Assembly (NCBI GenBank): GCA_902702965.1
Contig: CACRXP010000048.1
Span: forward strand, 836,994 to 900,993
Source of the DNA: Spirometra erinaceieuropaei
Lineage: Eukaryota; Platyhelminthes; Cestoda; Diphyllobothriidea; Diphyllobothriidae
DNA: 64,000 nucleotides
Direction: 5' to 3'
Shown: positions 11,490 through 20,610 of the stretch, piece by piece
Layout: every line of letters begins with the position of its first letter
Numbering within the stretch: position 1 is the stretch's first letter
Program-made: the position numbers and the translations under genes
The notes under the pieces: generated by a model
The model's database searches: none
What the model saw: the letters and a program-made list of their open reading frames with translations, nothing else
Told to the model about the DNA's origin: nothing

Positions 11490-12610
11490 GGTTTCTAAAA
11501 TTTTACAGTAAATATAGATCATGTCGGGCTCTCCAAAGCAGCATTATTGTATGGATTGTTATGTGACTGTATGAATGTAAATTTGTCAATCTTAAATGTC
11601 TAGCGATTGCAAATGTATTCTAATCCGACAGGTATCCTACTAACTCTCAAATAAACTCGGTCAGAAAGAGCCCCCACTCCAATGTCAATAACCAAACGTG
11701 CCTGGAGCATGTTGTAATTATGCTGCATGCTTATTAAACATACAGTTTTAACAAAAATCCTTGGTAATCCAAGACGTATTTCAGCAAATTAGTTAACATT
11801 GCATGGATTATGCCGCAAGATAATCAATTCTGCAACCGTCCTGGGTGCTACTGCCTACACGAAAACGCATTAAGAATTACAACTAAAGTATCGCGAGATT
11901 ACTGACTGCCTGTATTTCAACATCAAAGTTAACGCAACATGAGACAACATACATCCAGTTGCTGTGTACTTTGTATTTCCCAATAAATGACGTTAAACAC
12001 AGTGTTTCTGTTCTACTTGCAGTGTGTGTCCCTAAAATGATCGCCGTAGATGCAGTAAGATAAAATGTGTCTAGATCGACGTCCGGCGGGTGTATCGGAA
12101 ATGTGCACCTGCATGTCATGGACACACATTAAATTTATCAACATTGAAGTTTTGTTCTCAGGCCTAACTGCAAGCGCATACCGCGCCAATCGGGGTCCAT
12201 GCCGCTCCTCATATTGTATTTCTTGTGTAAAATTCCTGTCAGAGTATGTTACTGACCAGCTGATAGGGTGGAACATCTAGCTGTTGGTTTGGCCCTGTTA
12301 AATATCAGCGTCCTCCGCCACCTCCGGTCGTCTTACCATTTTAATGAACGGTTCCTGTTTTCGTCCAGCTGTGAATCACACGATAGCAACGACGATCAAA
12401 TTGGTCTCAATACTCAGTACATTCACGGTACAGATAGCATCAATGCTATGAAAGGTAACATCTCGTCATGCTGACATATTTCGCAAAATTAAGATGTCGT
12501 CTGTTGGGGATGAAGTCAATGTAGAATTCTAACTTAGACGTTTGATCACAATTTCAACTTTGATTGAACCATACAGAGGTAAATTAAAAAACACCCTTCA
12601 GGTATACTTA
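11490..12610. repeat. Large local direct repeat, unit 2 (copy A)
   Basis: This is the second unit of the repeat pair described at 9120, about 2.1-2.3 kb downstream, direct and clearly diverged. It begins near an 'aaattttacagtaaatatag' line and includes a minus-oriented core at about 11850. It is non-coding. The copy B counterpart is about 55640-56760, where a 23-bp block absent from A occurs near 56475. Confidence 0.7.
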
Positions 12611-15600
12611 AATTTTGATATTTGAATGTTGAGGAACAGTTGTGAAGAGCTCTTAGATGAGCATGTCTTCGGACACAGTGTTACCCGTTTCTGTCGTTTA
12701 AAACTATGAACAACAGAAAACATCATGTCACGAAAGGGAAGAAAGCTCTGGAAATCATATCAATGAGACTCATTGTATGCTGGCTAATCACGAGCTGTTT
12801 TACATTCATTTTATTCTATCTGGAAAAAACTTGCGTAACCGGTCGTTCTGTTATCGTGTCTGATGTTCGCACATAACAAACGAAAACTGTTCATCGAATA
12901 TCATCCTCCTCCCGAGTATATAAAACGAGTATTTTGGGCTGTCAAAATTTAGAAAAACCTTATTCGCCTATGTGCAATAGATAGTTGTAAAGGGATATTC
13001 AAAAGGCAAAAACGCCATGCCGGGTATTAAAATAAGCATGCTTGAACTCAATATCGACAATCTACTAGTTACTAATGTACGTACTAGTAAACCGAATAAC
13101 GAACGCATTAGTTTGAGCAAATATTAAATATTCCGAGCAGCGTTTAGTAAACTTACAACAGCTCCTTGAATATTTTCCTGAACCTTAACTTAAAACGTAT
13201 AAATTACTAGCCGTCATTTACAAAATACTGAGGAAAAACATGCATGGACTAAAAAGAAGAAGGTATTGCATTTGTGTGCGTGCACATACTGATAATCTCC
13301 CTCCAGACCATTATTTGCTTCTGCAAGGAAATGGATTTGAAGGCAGATTTTAAAAAAACTACCTCACAAGATGCATTTTGATTTAAATTTATATTTAGGC
13401 TCCCTTGTACTTATGACAAATTTTTACTTCCGAAAGTCAATTATGATTATATATCCCATAATTAAATTTTTTCGTGATTTTCAACCTAATGATATGCTTT
13501 AACGAGTTTAGGTGATTTTTAGTTATTTTGATTGGTTTACAGTTTTCCTGTCAAGGATATTTGTCCTACCCTAATGTACATTGACATTAGTTTGTGCATA
13601 CGTCAATGCAACATGCCATGCAGAGTTTTGCTGCTCATTTTATGTTTTGTCAATGGGCACTACGCCTGTTCTTCACTACCTCGTATGTTTTACCTATGTA
13701 TATGCCTGTTTGCTCTTATTGTAACCTAGAAATTCATTGATGGCAATTAAACTTATTTTTTGAATGAACATACACATATCCAAACGTCTGCTTTGCACGC
13801 GGTGTAATTGTATTGTTGCGATCAAATATGTCAAATGTCAGGCTAAATGGCACACACGTTTTCTAACTAGGTAATTAATTATTTGTTTTTCGTAAAATTC
13901 TTCCTAAGTCGTCCATCTGAAACCAGACTCTTTCCAGAATCCTCATATAGTTGGGATTTTATCTCGATAGAGCTGCTATTTACTGATTGACATAAGTAGT
14001 GCGAAGTTACTCCCTGCCTGATCTACTAAGTTTTATAGTAAATGCGGTGACAAACAGTTTTTATAGGAAATAATGACTACGAAACTAACAGACAGTATTA
14101 ATACAGCTGTCGACTGCTATCTGCGACCCGAACGCATCATTCTAATGAGATTGAATTCATTGCCCTGCAGACGTTGAGAATTGCCCGCGCGACAACGATA
14201 TTATTCAAGTTGGCACTGTTGCTGCACACCTCATCAACCAAATTTCTTCGTTTATTATGACAGAAGGAGAATGTAAATTCATCAGACCATCTTATAACGC
14301 CAGCCTTCCTGACAGTACACGTGTTTATAATTGTCAACCGCCCTGGCCTGTACTGTATAAACGTTCTAGGGCCTACTCCTGTGATGTCGTCTGGAATAAT
14401 GTCATATGCACTCGGAATCAGGTATACTTTTCTCTGAAGTATATGCCTCACATTGTTTCCGAATGGTTTATTATAAAATAAGTTACACGTATTGTAAATC
14501 TCGACTTCATTTAGGGTGGTTCGAAAAGCTATGAAATTGGGCCGGCTAAAAGTCGAGTTTTTTTCGAAATATCAAACTGGAATACGTCAACGTATGATCC
14601 AAACATCATAGGCGTTACCAAAATACATCACCCAGACTTTCTAACAGCCCCGCAAAAATTTCTGAATCCAAACCGACCGAAGCATTCTACACAAAGGAAG
14701 GAGCCGGTGATATCCATAAGGTCTATTCCCCTCAAACCAGTGTACTGCAAAATCTAGTCACTTCCCATCATTTAACATTGTCACTCTTGCTAAATCCCAC
14801 ATTATATCCTTCAGTTGCGTTAAGATAATAAAGTATTTGCATAAGGCTCTTGAGACACGTTTTATCCATGTTTGACTCAAAGTCCTCTTTATTAAGCTAT
14901 TAATGGATAGGTAAAAAGAATGATTAGCAACCAGTAACTTTACTTCCTATGTTACCAAGGACCACTTTATAAATAACATCTGCTTCAAGGGTCAATATTC
15001 CCGTAATTTCAGTGTGGCACAAGTTGTTCTGCGAGGAAAGTTTGGAAATTTCATGCCAGCAGCCTGGTTAGTCACTGATCACTTCTCGCGATACCGACAA
15101 CGTTGCTGTCAGGGGCACATAAAAGAAGCAGTTTGTATAATAGACAGTTTTGTAGACGGTTTTGCTAAGCCCAATTGGGGTGGTTGAGGCACGCATGTGA
15201 CACTGACCGACCTTTGTCTAAATTTAATGATCAACCTGTTGCGAATTGTCTGCAAAAAGGCCAAATTAGGCAACAGTGTGTCGAATGTTAAAAATGTAAA
15301 CATTCGTCTTAGAGGATCCAGACGTGATGTGGCGTAATGTCAGACACCTGTGGGAAATCCACTAAGACTGATGGGGATACAACCGCCTGCATGGTGATGA
15401 GACTGACGATGTCCAGCGCCCTACTAGGACTATTAATGGACGACTATTTCATACGGGTTTGTAATATCCGGGTAACGTCAGTGTGCGTTATTGTAGAGTA
15501 TAGTTCCCTTCTGCCAAATCAATGGACCCATCATCTCTTGAGGAAAGAGATGGCACCATTTTCGACGTAGATTTTATTGTTCATAAGGAAATTGCAATTA

Positions 15601-15739
15601 ACTGTAAAAATTGGTTTTCCCCAAAGACAAAGTTGTTACTTCTAACTTTAAGTATAGATGAACTACAGTTTAGGAGTAAACAGCTAAGAGCTCTGCTATG
15701 ACCCTATTAACAAGAGAATGTTTCGTGCGTTAATTTGCA
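12611..15739. other. Non-coding stretch with short conserved ORFs (copy A)
   Basis: There is no supported gene. Short frames at 13532-13729, 14137-14451 and 14257-14481 exist, but B counterparts carry stops or frameshifts (a TAA interrupts the 13532 frame near 57873 in B). A 'tagggtggttcgaaaag' line at about 14514 resembles the start of some mariner-type terminal repeats, but no partner end is visible. The copy B counterpart is 56761-60404, which includes the extra insertion at 59213-59699. Confidence 0.45.
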
Positions 15740-16790
15740 GAAAAAACGCAAAGGAATTAATGTTTGTTTCGAAAAATATATTTGTCTAGAAAAATCGTAG
15801 ATAGTACTTGAAGCACACATGGTGAAATAAGGATACATTTTATTAACGATTATATGCAAAACAGCAGAGCTTCAGAAGGATAACGAAAACATAAAGTATA
15901 GCAGACTAAACTTCAAAATTTTACAATAGCGATTCGGTGTTAAGTAAGAATTTTGTTTTGGTTGTTTAGCCATATTCTCCTGCTAATTGCGTAAAAGAGA
16001 TCATCGGAAGCCCAGGAAAAGATATGTGCAGTTATAGAAAATTCGAAAGCTTTGTAGTGACTGACGACTATGAGGTCGACTACGGCAATCTGTGCTGATG
16101 CGTCGATTGAATGTCAACAAATTGCGTTTGTCAAAGGTGTCTCCGAAAATTAACAATTACCCATATGGGCCTTTAAAGTATAAAAAGAACGAATATAAAT
16201 TCCAGTTAGCTAACTTGATTTCCCTCTACATAAGACACCAACTCCTTACTGCTTTATCATCTTGTTAGCGACAAATGGACGTAGTTTGGATTTGTCTCTC
16301 CTAAATCCAGAGTGGGTTATATTTAACTTGACCTACTAATGAGGAATAGAGATCTGTGTCTTATACCTAAAGGAAAATGATATTAAGTAGAGCATAAAAT
16401 TTAAATGAACGGCATGCTTTGTCACTTAGGATATGCTATCCGCAGCAGTATTGCTTTGAGCAGAAACACCTTCCCGATTAGCAACCGCTGAAAAGTACCT
16501 GATGAATCACATTTGAATGTTTTCTCTACTGACATCGAGGATAGTGTTGGGTATGTGTTCTGTCATTGTGCTCCCGTCGAAGAAGCACTGGTACAGTACA
16601 TTTATGGTCGCATGACAGCCTAGCACTTTGAAGGAAAAATAACCATCTAAGTCACGTTTAATAGGCCGAGGGACGTGCGAGATGACAGAATGTGAATAAC
16701 ATAGGGAAACGCTAAGAGTTAACATTCGATCGCAGGCGTTTAAATAAGTACTCTTAAGGGAAAAAAGTTAGAAATTAATAGTAAATCACT
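15740..16790 (+). repeat. Repeat unit, full-length form (copy A)
   Basis: This ~1.05-kb unit is present in A here and in B at about 60405-61465. A shortened copy of it is inserted at 59213-59688 in B. Landmarks are 'tttgtttcgaaaaatatatt' near the left, 'ttgtttagccatatt' (ends 15976), 'gggtatgtgttctgtcattg' (from 16549) and 'aatagtaaatcact' at the right. There are no terminal inverted repeats and no convincing ORF. Confidence 0.55.
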
Positions 16791-16981
16791 CCAAATTTTG
16801 GCGGCTCTTCCGTACGTGAAGAACGTCTCAGAAGCCGTTAGTCGTCTTCTCACTCCACTTGGAGTTGGGGTTGCACACAGGCCGGAAGCAACCATTAGGC
16901 GCCAAGTCATGAGGCCGAAAGACCCGCTGCCACGGCAGGAAACGTCTGGAGTCGTTTACCGGATCTGGTGTAGTTGCGGAC

Positions 16982-17038
16982 NNNNNNNNNNNNNNNNNNN
17001 NNNNNNNNNNNNNNNNNNNNNNNNNNNNNNNNNNNNNN
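16982..17038. other. Assembly gap (57 N) inside the PLE
   Basis: This is an unresolved run of N. The flanking frame enters the gap at the CSCG stretch before the YIG strand and leaves it at QPRAINT. The GIY-YIG domain normally continues for some 90 residues, so either the true gap is longer than 57 bp or the element carries an internal deletion. Confidence 0.99.
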
Positions 17039-17096
17039 GGCAGCCACGTGCTATAAATACTGCACTCCTGGTGCCACCTTCACCTCTATCTGCGAA

Positions 17097-17140
17097 TGTC
17101 TCTGATGATGGGTTCGAGTAAGAATCCGAAACGTCAGGCA
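17097..17140 (+). ncRNA. Hammerhead ribozyme-like motif at PLE 3' end
   Basis: The core can be laid out as a type I hammerhead. Stem I 5' strand is TGTCT (17097-17101), followed by CTGATGA (17102-17108), stem II GGGTTC/GAATCC (17110-17115 and 17122-17127, six pairs with one G-U, loop GAGTAA), GAAA (17128-17131), CG, TC cleavage position (17134-17135), then stem I 3' strand AGGCA (17136-17140, five pairs including one G-U). Stem III would be only AC/GU with no loop. That ACGU is self-complementary, so two molecules could pair as a double hammerhead. One extra T (17109) sits at the base of stem II. PLEs are known to carry hammerhead motifs (Cervera and de la Pena). Activity is not shown. Confidence 0.7.
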
Positions 17141-17189
17141 AATAAACTTCTTGTCCCAGTGATCGCATCTTCATCTTCTGTAAATCACT

Positions 17190-18329
17190 ATTCTTAATTG
17201 TGTAGATACGCGTATCTTTATTAGAGTGCAGCAAATGGAATATTCTTTAGAATGCTGCCAACAATCATGTTATTGTCTAAACCGAAATTCCCGGCGAACG
17301 TTCCTGGAGAGAATGCAATTTGTACAATTGGCATCGGAGTTCAGAGGAACCGCTTCCATACGCTCAAAAATCGGTATAATATGCATATGGGAGAAAAGGT
17401 AACCATTACTGTGGGCATCCATGTGTTTGAACTGGAGATTACGTCGTTGGTGTCTCTGACATATGGCTTCTGCAATGAAAGCAGAATCACTTTCGGAGTT
17501 GAAAGATCCCAGTTATGTTTTGATAGATTTTCTATATTGCAGGATTGTATATGCCGTTCATTTTATTCCTATATCTATCCGACAGACGTTGTCAAAATCG
17601 GATTGCGAGACCAATTAGAAATCTACAGGGAGAGAGGATGAAGCATAGGAGGAACTACTACGAACCATTCAATGCTAATGGTAACCGAAGTTCAATCTTT
17701 GATACACCAACGAATCCGGCAATGGACATATTATATTAAATATGCATGTTCCCGCAGTCTGAACGCTCGCTTAAAAATCTTGCCAAATAACAACGAGCAC
17801 TTTCCCGATATATCTGTGTAAAAACTTGAACAGGATTATCAACACTTCGTACTTTTATTTGAAATCCGTTCTTCATTAATTCAGCAGTTGACATATTCCG
17901 TGCAACCTTTATAAAAACTTAATTTTATACGTTTTTAGTAGAGCGGATAACTAAGTAGCACATATGCCAGGTTATTTCAGTTACGACAGGATTTTCGCTA
18001 TAAATTACCCCTGTAATTCGTAATATGTAAAGGACGCAGTCGGTAAAAGTGACAATTGAAATAGTGCAAAAAAGGTTTACTGATATTTGATATCGTTGTA
18101 AATTTAAATGCGTTTCCTTTAAGGCACGCATAAAGGTACAGATTAACGCATCCTTTTCAATGTTGATGTTACAAGATAGGTATATTTTTTTGTTTGCAGA
18201 ATGTGTGTAACCATAACATTTCAGGCTTTTAGCAAATGCTGTCAAGTAACATCAGTTACGGTATTGCCGACAACCGTCATGGCTATGTCCGGTGAACTTG
18301 TGTTAAGCCCGCACTAGCTCAAAGTAACT
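17190..18329. other. Non-coding stretch (copy A)
   Basis: There is no supported gene. The ORF 17252-17641 is not preserved in B, which has a rearranged and shorter sequence around 61570-61690. The line at 17620-17740 ('gggagagaggatgaagcata' onward) is well conserved in B (61900-62010), but no function is apparent. The copy B counterpart is 61466-62600. Confidence 0.4.
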
Positions 18330-18335
18330 TGTCTC

Positions 18336-18650
18336 TTACAGCGATCCTTTCCAGGCACACTGACCTGAAGACACACGACCGACTTTACCTCGTAGAGCAC
18401 TGCGCCCACATGATCGCAGCGGCCCATGCGGCCACTTTAACGCATCTTCCTCCTGCCACCACAACATGAACCACATAAACACCATACCTCGGAGAGTGCA
18501 ATAAACACCGAACCTACAAAAGTGGCTGCCACCACATTTTCTAGGACTTTCAGGCAGGACTTCGCGGAGTAAACACCGGCCCTCAATTTGCCAACATCCA
18601 CTGCCACCAGGGAGGATAACCCTGAATTCTGTATGCAACAAACCTCTCAT
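18336..18650 (-). CDS. Hypothetical 104-codon ORF in a GC-richer block (copy A)
   Basis: This ORF is open on the minus strand and cysteine/tryptophan-rich (GGSGCWQ, FMWFMLWWQEEDA, GPLRSCGRSALRGKVGRVSS). It lies in a locally GC-richer block of about 320 bp within AT-rich DNA. Copy B keeps the same length and frame, but about 11 residues differ, mostly from replacement changes, so selection on the protein is not evident. The plus strand is also open, following a pyrimidine-rich 'tgtctcttacag' that resembles a splice acceptor (18327-18338). It could be a repeat-derived ORF or an exon on the plus strand. I do not recognise it. Confidence 0.3.
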   Translation of the reverse strand: MRGLLHTEFRVILPGGSGCWQIEGRCLLREVLPESPRKCGGSHFCRFGVYCTLRGMVFMWFMLWWQEEDALKWPHGPLRSCGRSALRGKVGRVSSGQCAWKGSL

Positions 18651-19219
18651 TCTGGTGACTTTATGCCATCTCTTTACAAGAGGGGATTAGGCCCAAGTAA
18701 TTTAGCGTTCTGACAACACTCTACGTAGATTCTGTAGGACCATTCCATCAATGTTTCTCAGGACGTATAAGGCCTAGTCCACATTCACTGAAGCAACTTA
18801 TGAGTCCAGGGTTGTATTGGGAAGTGTATGCGTTTTATTACAGGAAACTATACAATTTGTAGACTGTTAGCTCGAAAAACAGATGAAGGCATTTTTGGGA
18901 CTCAGAATTATTCGGGACAGCTAAAGTTCTTAAAGTCTGCATTTATCCCGTCATTGAGGAAGAGATTTGAAGAAGATCTAAATGAGCACTCAATGGGTGC
19001 TTGAAGAAGTACATTTGATCGTAGTTTCTTATAAATAATTTTAAAGCTAAAAGGTGATCAGGAAAGTTTTTAAAATTTAGCTTACGCATACACTCAGCTT
19101 TTACGACGTGTGATCTTTGTACGCAGTATCAAAGAAACCAAGTCGAAAACCACCATCGTAACATGCGTGACATATATGTGCCATTAGGCTGCGGATGACA
19201 TTTATTAATATTCTGCATA
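18651..19219. other. Non-coding stretch at the right edge of copy A
   Basis: I see no gene here. It is conserved in B at 62921-63489. The last shared line is 'gcggatgacatttattaata' and 'ttctgcata'. Confidence 0.5.
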
Positions 19220-19310
19220 CTGTGGATTCCGAATGATAGAGAATACTCGTGGCCCAGGTAATTGCATAGAAGAAGACGGGAAGGCGATCGCAGGGACCAG
19301 TGGTTTATTT

Positions 19311-19352
19311 GTCCGACGTTTCGAACTCTCACGCGAGCCCATCGTCAAGGAA
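19311..19352 (-). ncRNA. Hammerhead-like motif of the PLE at 19.2-20.5 kb
   Basis: On the minus strand the motif reads TTCC, TTGACGA (19342-19348), t, GGGCTC/GAGTTC stem II (six pairs with G-U wobbles, loop GCGTGA), GAAAC, GTC, GGAC, then AAATAAA. The layout is the same as at 17097, including the extra T before stem II and the ACGU palindrome. The first core base is T rather than C and stem I is short (CC/GG and T-A), so it is probably weakened. Stem II has changed on both sides compared with 17097 while keeping pairing. Confidence 0.6.
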
Positions 19353-19385
19353 TGAAAATACTGTACAACTCATCGCATATTTAGC

Positions 19386-20210
19386 TCATCTCTGCCGGGA
19401 ATGACCTCCAGCTGCGCTGCTGATTTGTTCACGCAGTGCTTGATAAGCGATTGGCAGAACGATATGTCGATTGATCGAGTCCTCAGTTGAGTGCCACGCT
19501 TCCTGCAGCATGCGAGTAACTTGGTTGTTTGACTGCCCCAGTATTCTCACGCTCTCGAAGTCAAAGGCGTGCCCTGGCGAGGAGGCGTGGGCGGCTACCA
19601 AGGAGAGTTTGTCGTTCCGTCTCACGGCCAATTCATGCTCGTGCAATCTCGTGCGGACCTGTTTGCCGGTTTCACCAACATAACAGGCCTGACCGCAATT
19701 GCAGTCTATCCGGTAAATGACTCCCGATTTCTGATCTATGGGAATCGGGTCCTTCGGCTGCATGAGTTGCCGGCGGATTGTCGCTTCAGGTCTGTGCGCG
19801 ACGCCGATCCCAAATTCGCTCACCAGTCTGGCGAATTCTTCTGACAAACCAGCTATGTACGGCACTGCGCGCCAGCACTTCGGTTTCGGCTGCCCCTTCG
19901 GTTTTCTTCCCGGGATTTCTCGCCTGCACTTTTCGATGAAATTCCCAGGGTAGCCGTTCATGATGAAGAGTTTCCTCAGGAACTGCGCCTCGGCCTTCTT
20001 GTCGGCTGGCTCCGTGCAGTGGGTTTCTACACGTCGGTAGAGTGTTCTTACGCAGCTGCGTTTGTGCGAAAGGGGGTGGTTGCTGAGAAAACTCAGAATA
20101 CGAGAGGTATTCGTCGCCTTCCGGTAAACTGTTGTTTTTAGTCCCCCATCGCCTTTTCTCTGGACCAGTACGTCGAGAAACGGCAACTGGCCATCTTTTT
20201 CCTCTTCCAT
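19386..20210 (-). pseudogene. PLE polyprotein C-terminal part: RT thumb/linker and GIY-YIG endonuclease
   Basis: This is a 274-codon open frame, the longest in the window; the same frame is open upstream through YVDD at 20292-20303. Residues 1-60 (GQLPFLDVLV, YRKATNTSRIL, HKRSCVRTLYRR) follow the RT palm. Residues 134-150 hold GIGVAHRPEATIRRQ. The endonuclease spans about 163-250, with GVIYRI (163-168), paired cysteines in CNCGQAC, YVGE (177-180), RTRLHEH (186-192) and AAH..SPGHAFDF. PLEs use this enzyme to nick the target for reverse transcription. The endonuclease part looks intact, but the N-terminal RT is missing, so the copy cannot move autonomously. Confidence 0.85.
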
Positions 20211-20239
20211 CGTGAACTGGATATCCGGGAAAATCGAGT

Positions 20240-20455
20240 TCAGATGTTGCGTGAATTCCCCAATCCTGTCCCGATTAATGATGACAAATGTGTCATCAAC
20301 ATACCGTACCCAGAGTCGTGGTCGGTAGTGGTAAAAGGCAGTGCCCCCAGTCGTTGTAACACTGCCTCAGCAATCAAGCTGGATAACGGCGACCCCATCG
20401 GTGTACCTTTAACTTGTTCGTACGTGGTTCTGTTGAAGGTGAAGAAGGTCTTCAA
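20240..20455 (-). pseudogene. PLE reverse transcriptase fragment
   Basis: The frame holds TFFTFNRTTYEQ and GTPMGSPLSSLIAEAVLQRL, the RT region just before the catalytic YVDD. After the frameshift near 20330-20345 the annotated frame is out of phase, and the true continuation is in the frame of the 19386-20210 ORF. Confidence 0.8.
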
Positions 20456-20524
20456 GCAAAACTGCTTGAGATGTGTTTGGTCGAAAGCCAGCTTACCGCC
20501 ATTAGTGATCTCGTAAAGAATTTA

Positions 20525-20610
20525 AAGTCCCTCTTAATTAATATGCTCGAAACGAAAACGCATTTCTGAATTTCGGTTGATATTAAATGATTTGATCCAC
20601 CTGCTGTACA
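20525..20610 (-). repeat. Dispersed AT-rich repeat, core (-)
   Basis: The plus strand reads 'ctcttaattaatatgctcg', 'aaacgaaaacgcatttctg' and 'aatttcggttgatattaaat', the reverse complement of the core. It directly abuts the truncated 5' end of the PLE. Copy B enters the same family in plus orientation at its own right edge (63490). Confidence 0.7.

Larger units (their letters stand above)
16791..17179 (+). mobile_element. 5'-truncated Penelope-like element with TSDs (copy A only)
   Basis: The target duplication 'gtaaatcact' is at 16781-16790 and 17180-17189. Copy B has it once, at 61456-61465, as an exact empty site. The insert starts inside the open frame (16798 on: VGVAHRPEATIRRQ, then SGVVYRI and CSCG), which is the linker and first strand of the GIY-YIG endonuclease. 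A run of N interrupts it, and it ends with a 3' region containing a hammerhead-like motif. The AHRPEATIRRQ segment is shared with the other PLE at 19.4 kb, but the two differ strongly, so they are separate lineages. The insertion postdates the split of copies A and B, unless it was lost precisely from B. Confidence 0.85.
1..19219 (+). repeat. Segmental duplication, copy A
   Basis: This stretch is a direct copy of 45532-63489. Collinear anchors include the gag fragment (18-657 with 45549-46260), the hammerhead-like relic (1863 with 47484), the conserved 93-codon ORF (3231 with 48101), and the 104-codon ORF (18336 with 62606). Identity is about 95% by eye, with many small indels and several large ones. 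The left edge lies outside the window. The right edge is sharp: both copies read 'tattctgcata' and then diverge at about 19219 in A and 63489 in B, where A enters a Penelope-like element. It could be a genuine duplication or two haplotypes placed in tandem by the assembler. Confidence 0.95.
19220..20524 (-). mobile_element. 5'-truncated Penelope-like element
   Basis: The element reads leftward. It starts at about 20524 in the RT domain (EITNGGKLAFDQ), then FTFNRTTYEQ and GTPMGSPLSSL (RT motif 4 region), then RYVDD (codons on 20292-20303), then a linker and the GIY-YIG endonuclease, a stop at about 19386, a hammerhead-like motif (19311-19352) and a 3' tail to about 19220. One frameshift, near 20330-20345, separates GTPMGSPLS from YVDD. 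RT motifs upstream of this are missing. I could not establish a TSD. Both ends coincide with breaks in similarity: the right edge of copy A on one side, and a minus-oriented dispersed-repeat core on the other. Confidence 0.88.

Noticed and set aside
13532..13729. A 65-codon hydrophobic, cysteine-rich ORF resembling a small secreted or membrane protein.
   Set aside because: Copy B carries a stop within it, composition is that of AT-rich chance ORFs, and no start context or homology supports it.
14137..14451. A WSDEFTF stretch in a 104-codon minus frame, near a 'tagggtggttcgaaaag' line, suggested a Tc1/mariner transposase with a terminal repeat.
   Set aside because: No further transposase motifs are readable, the frame is broken in copy B, the terminal-repeat-like line points away from the ORF, and no partner repeat is found.
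19569..19953. Plus-strand ORFs of 60-91 codons over the PLE.
   Set aside because: These are shadow frames of the GIY-YIG coding strand.
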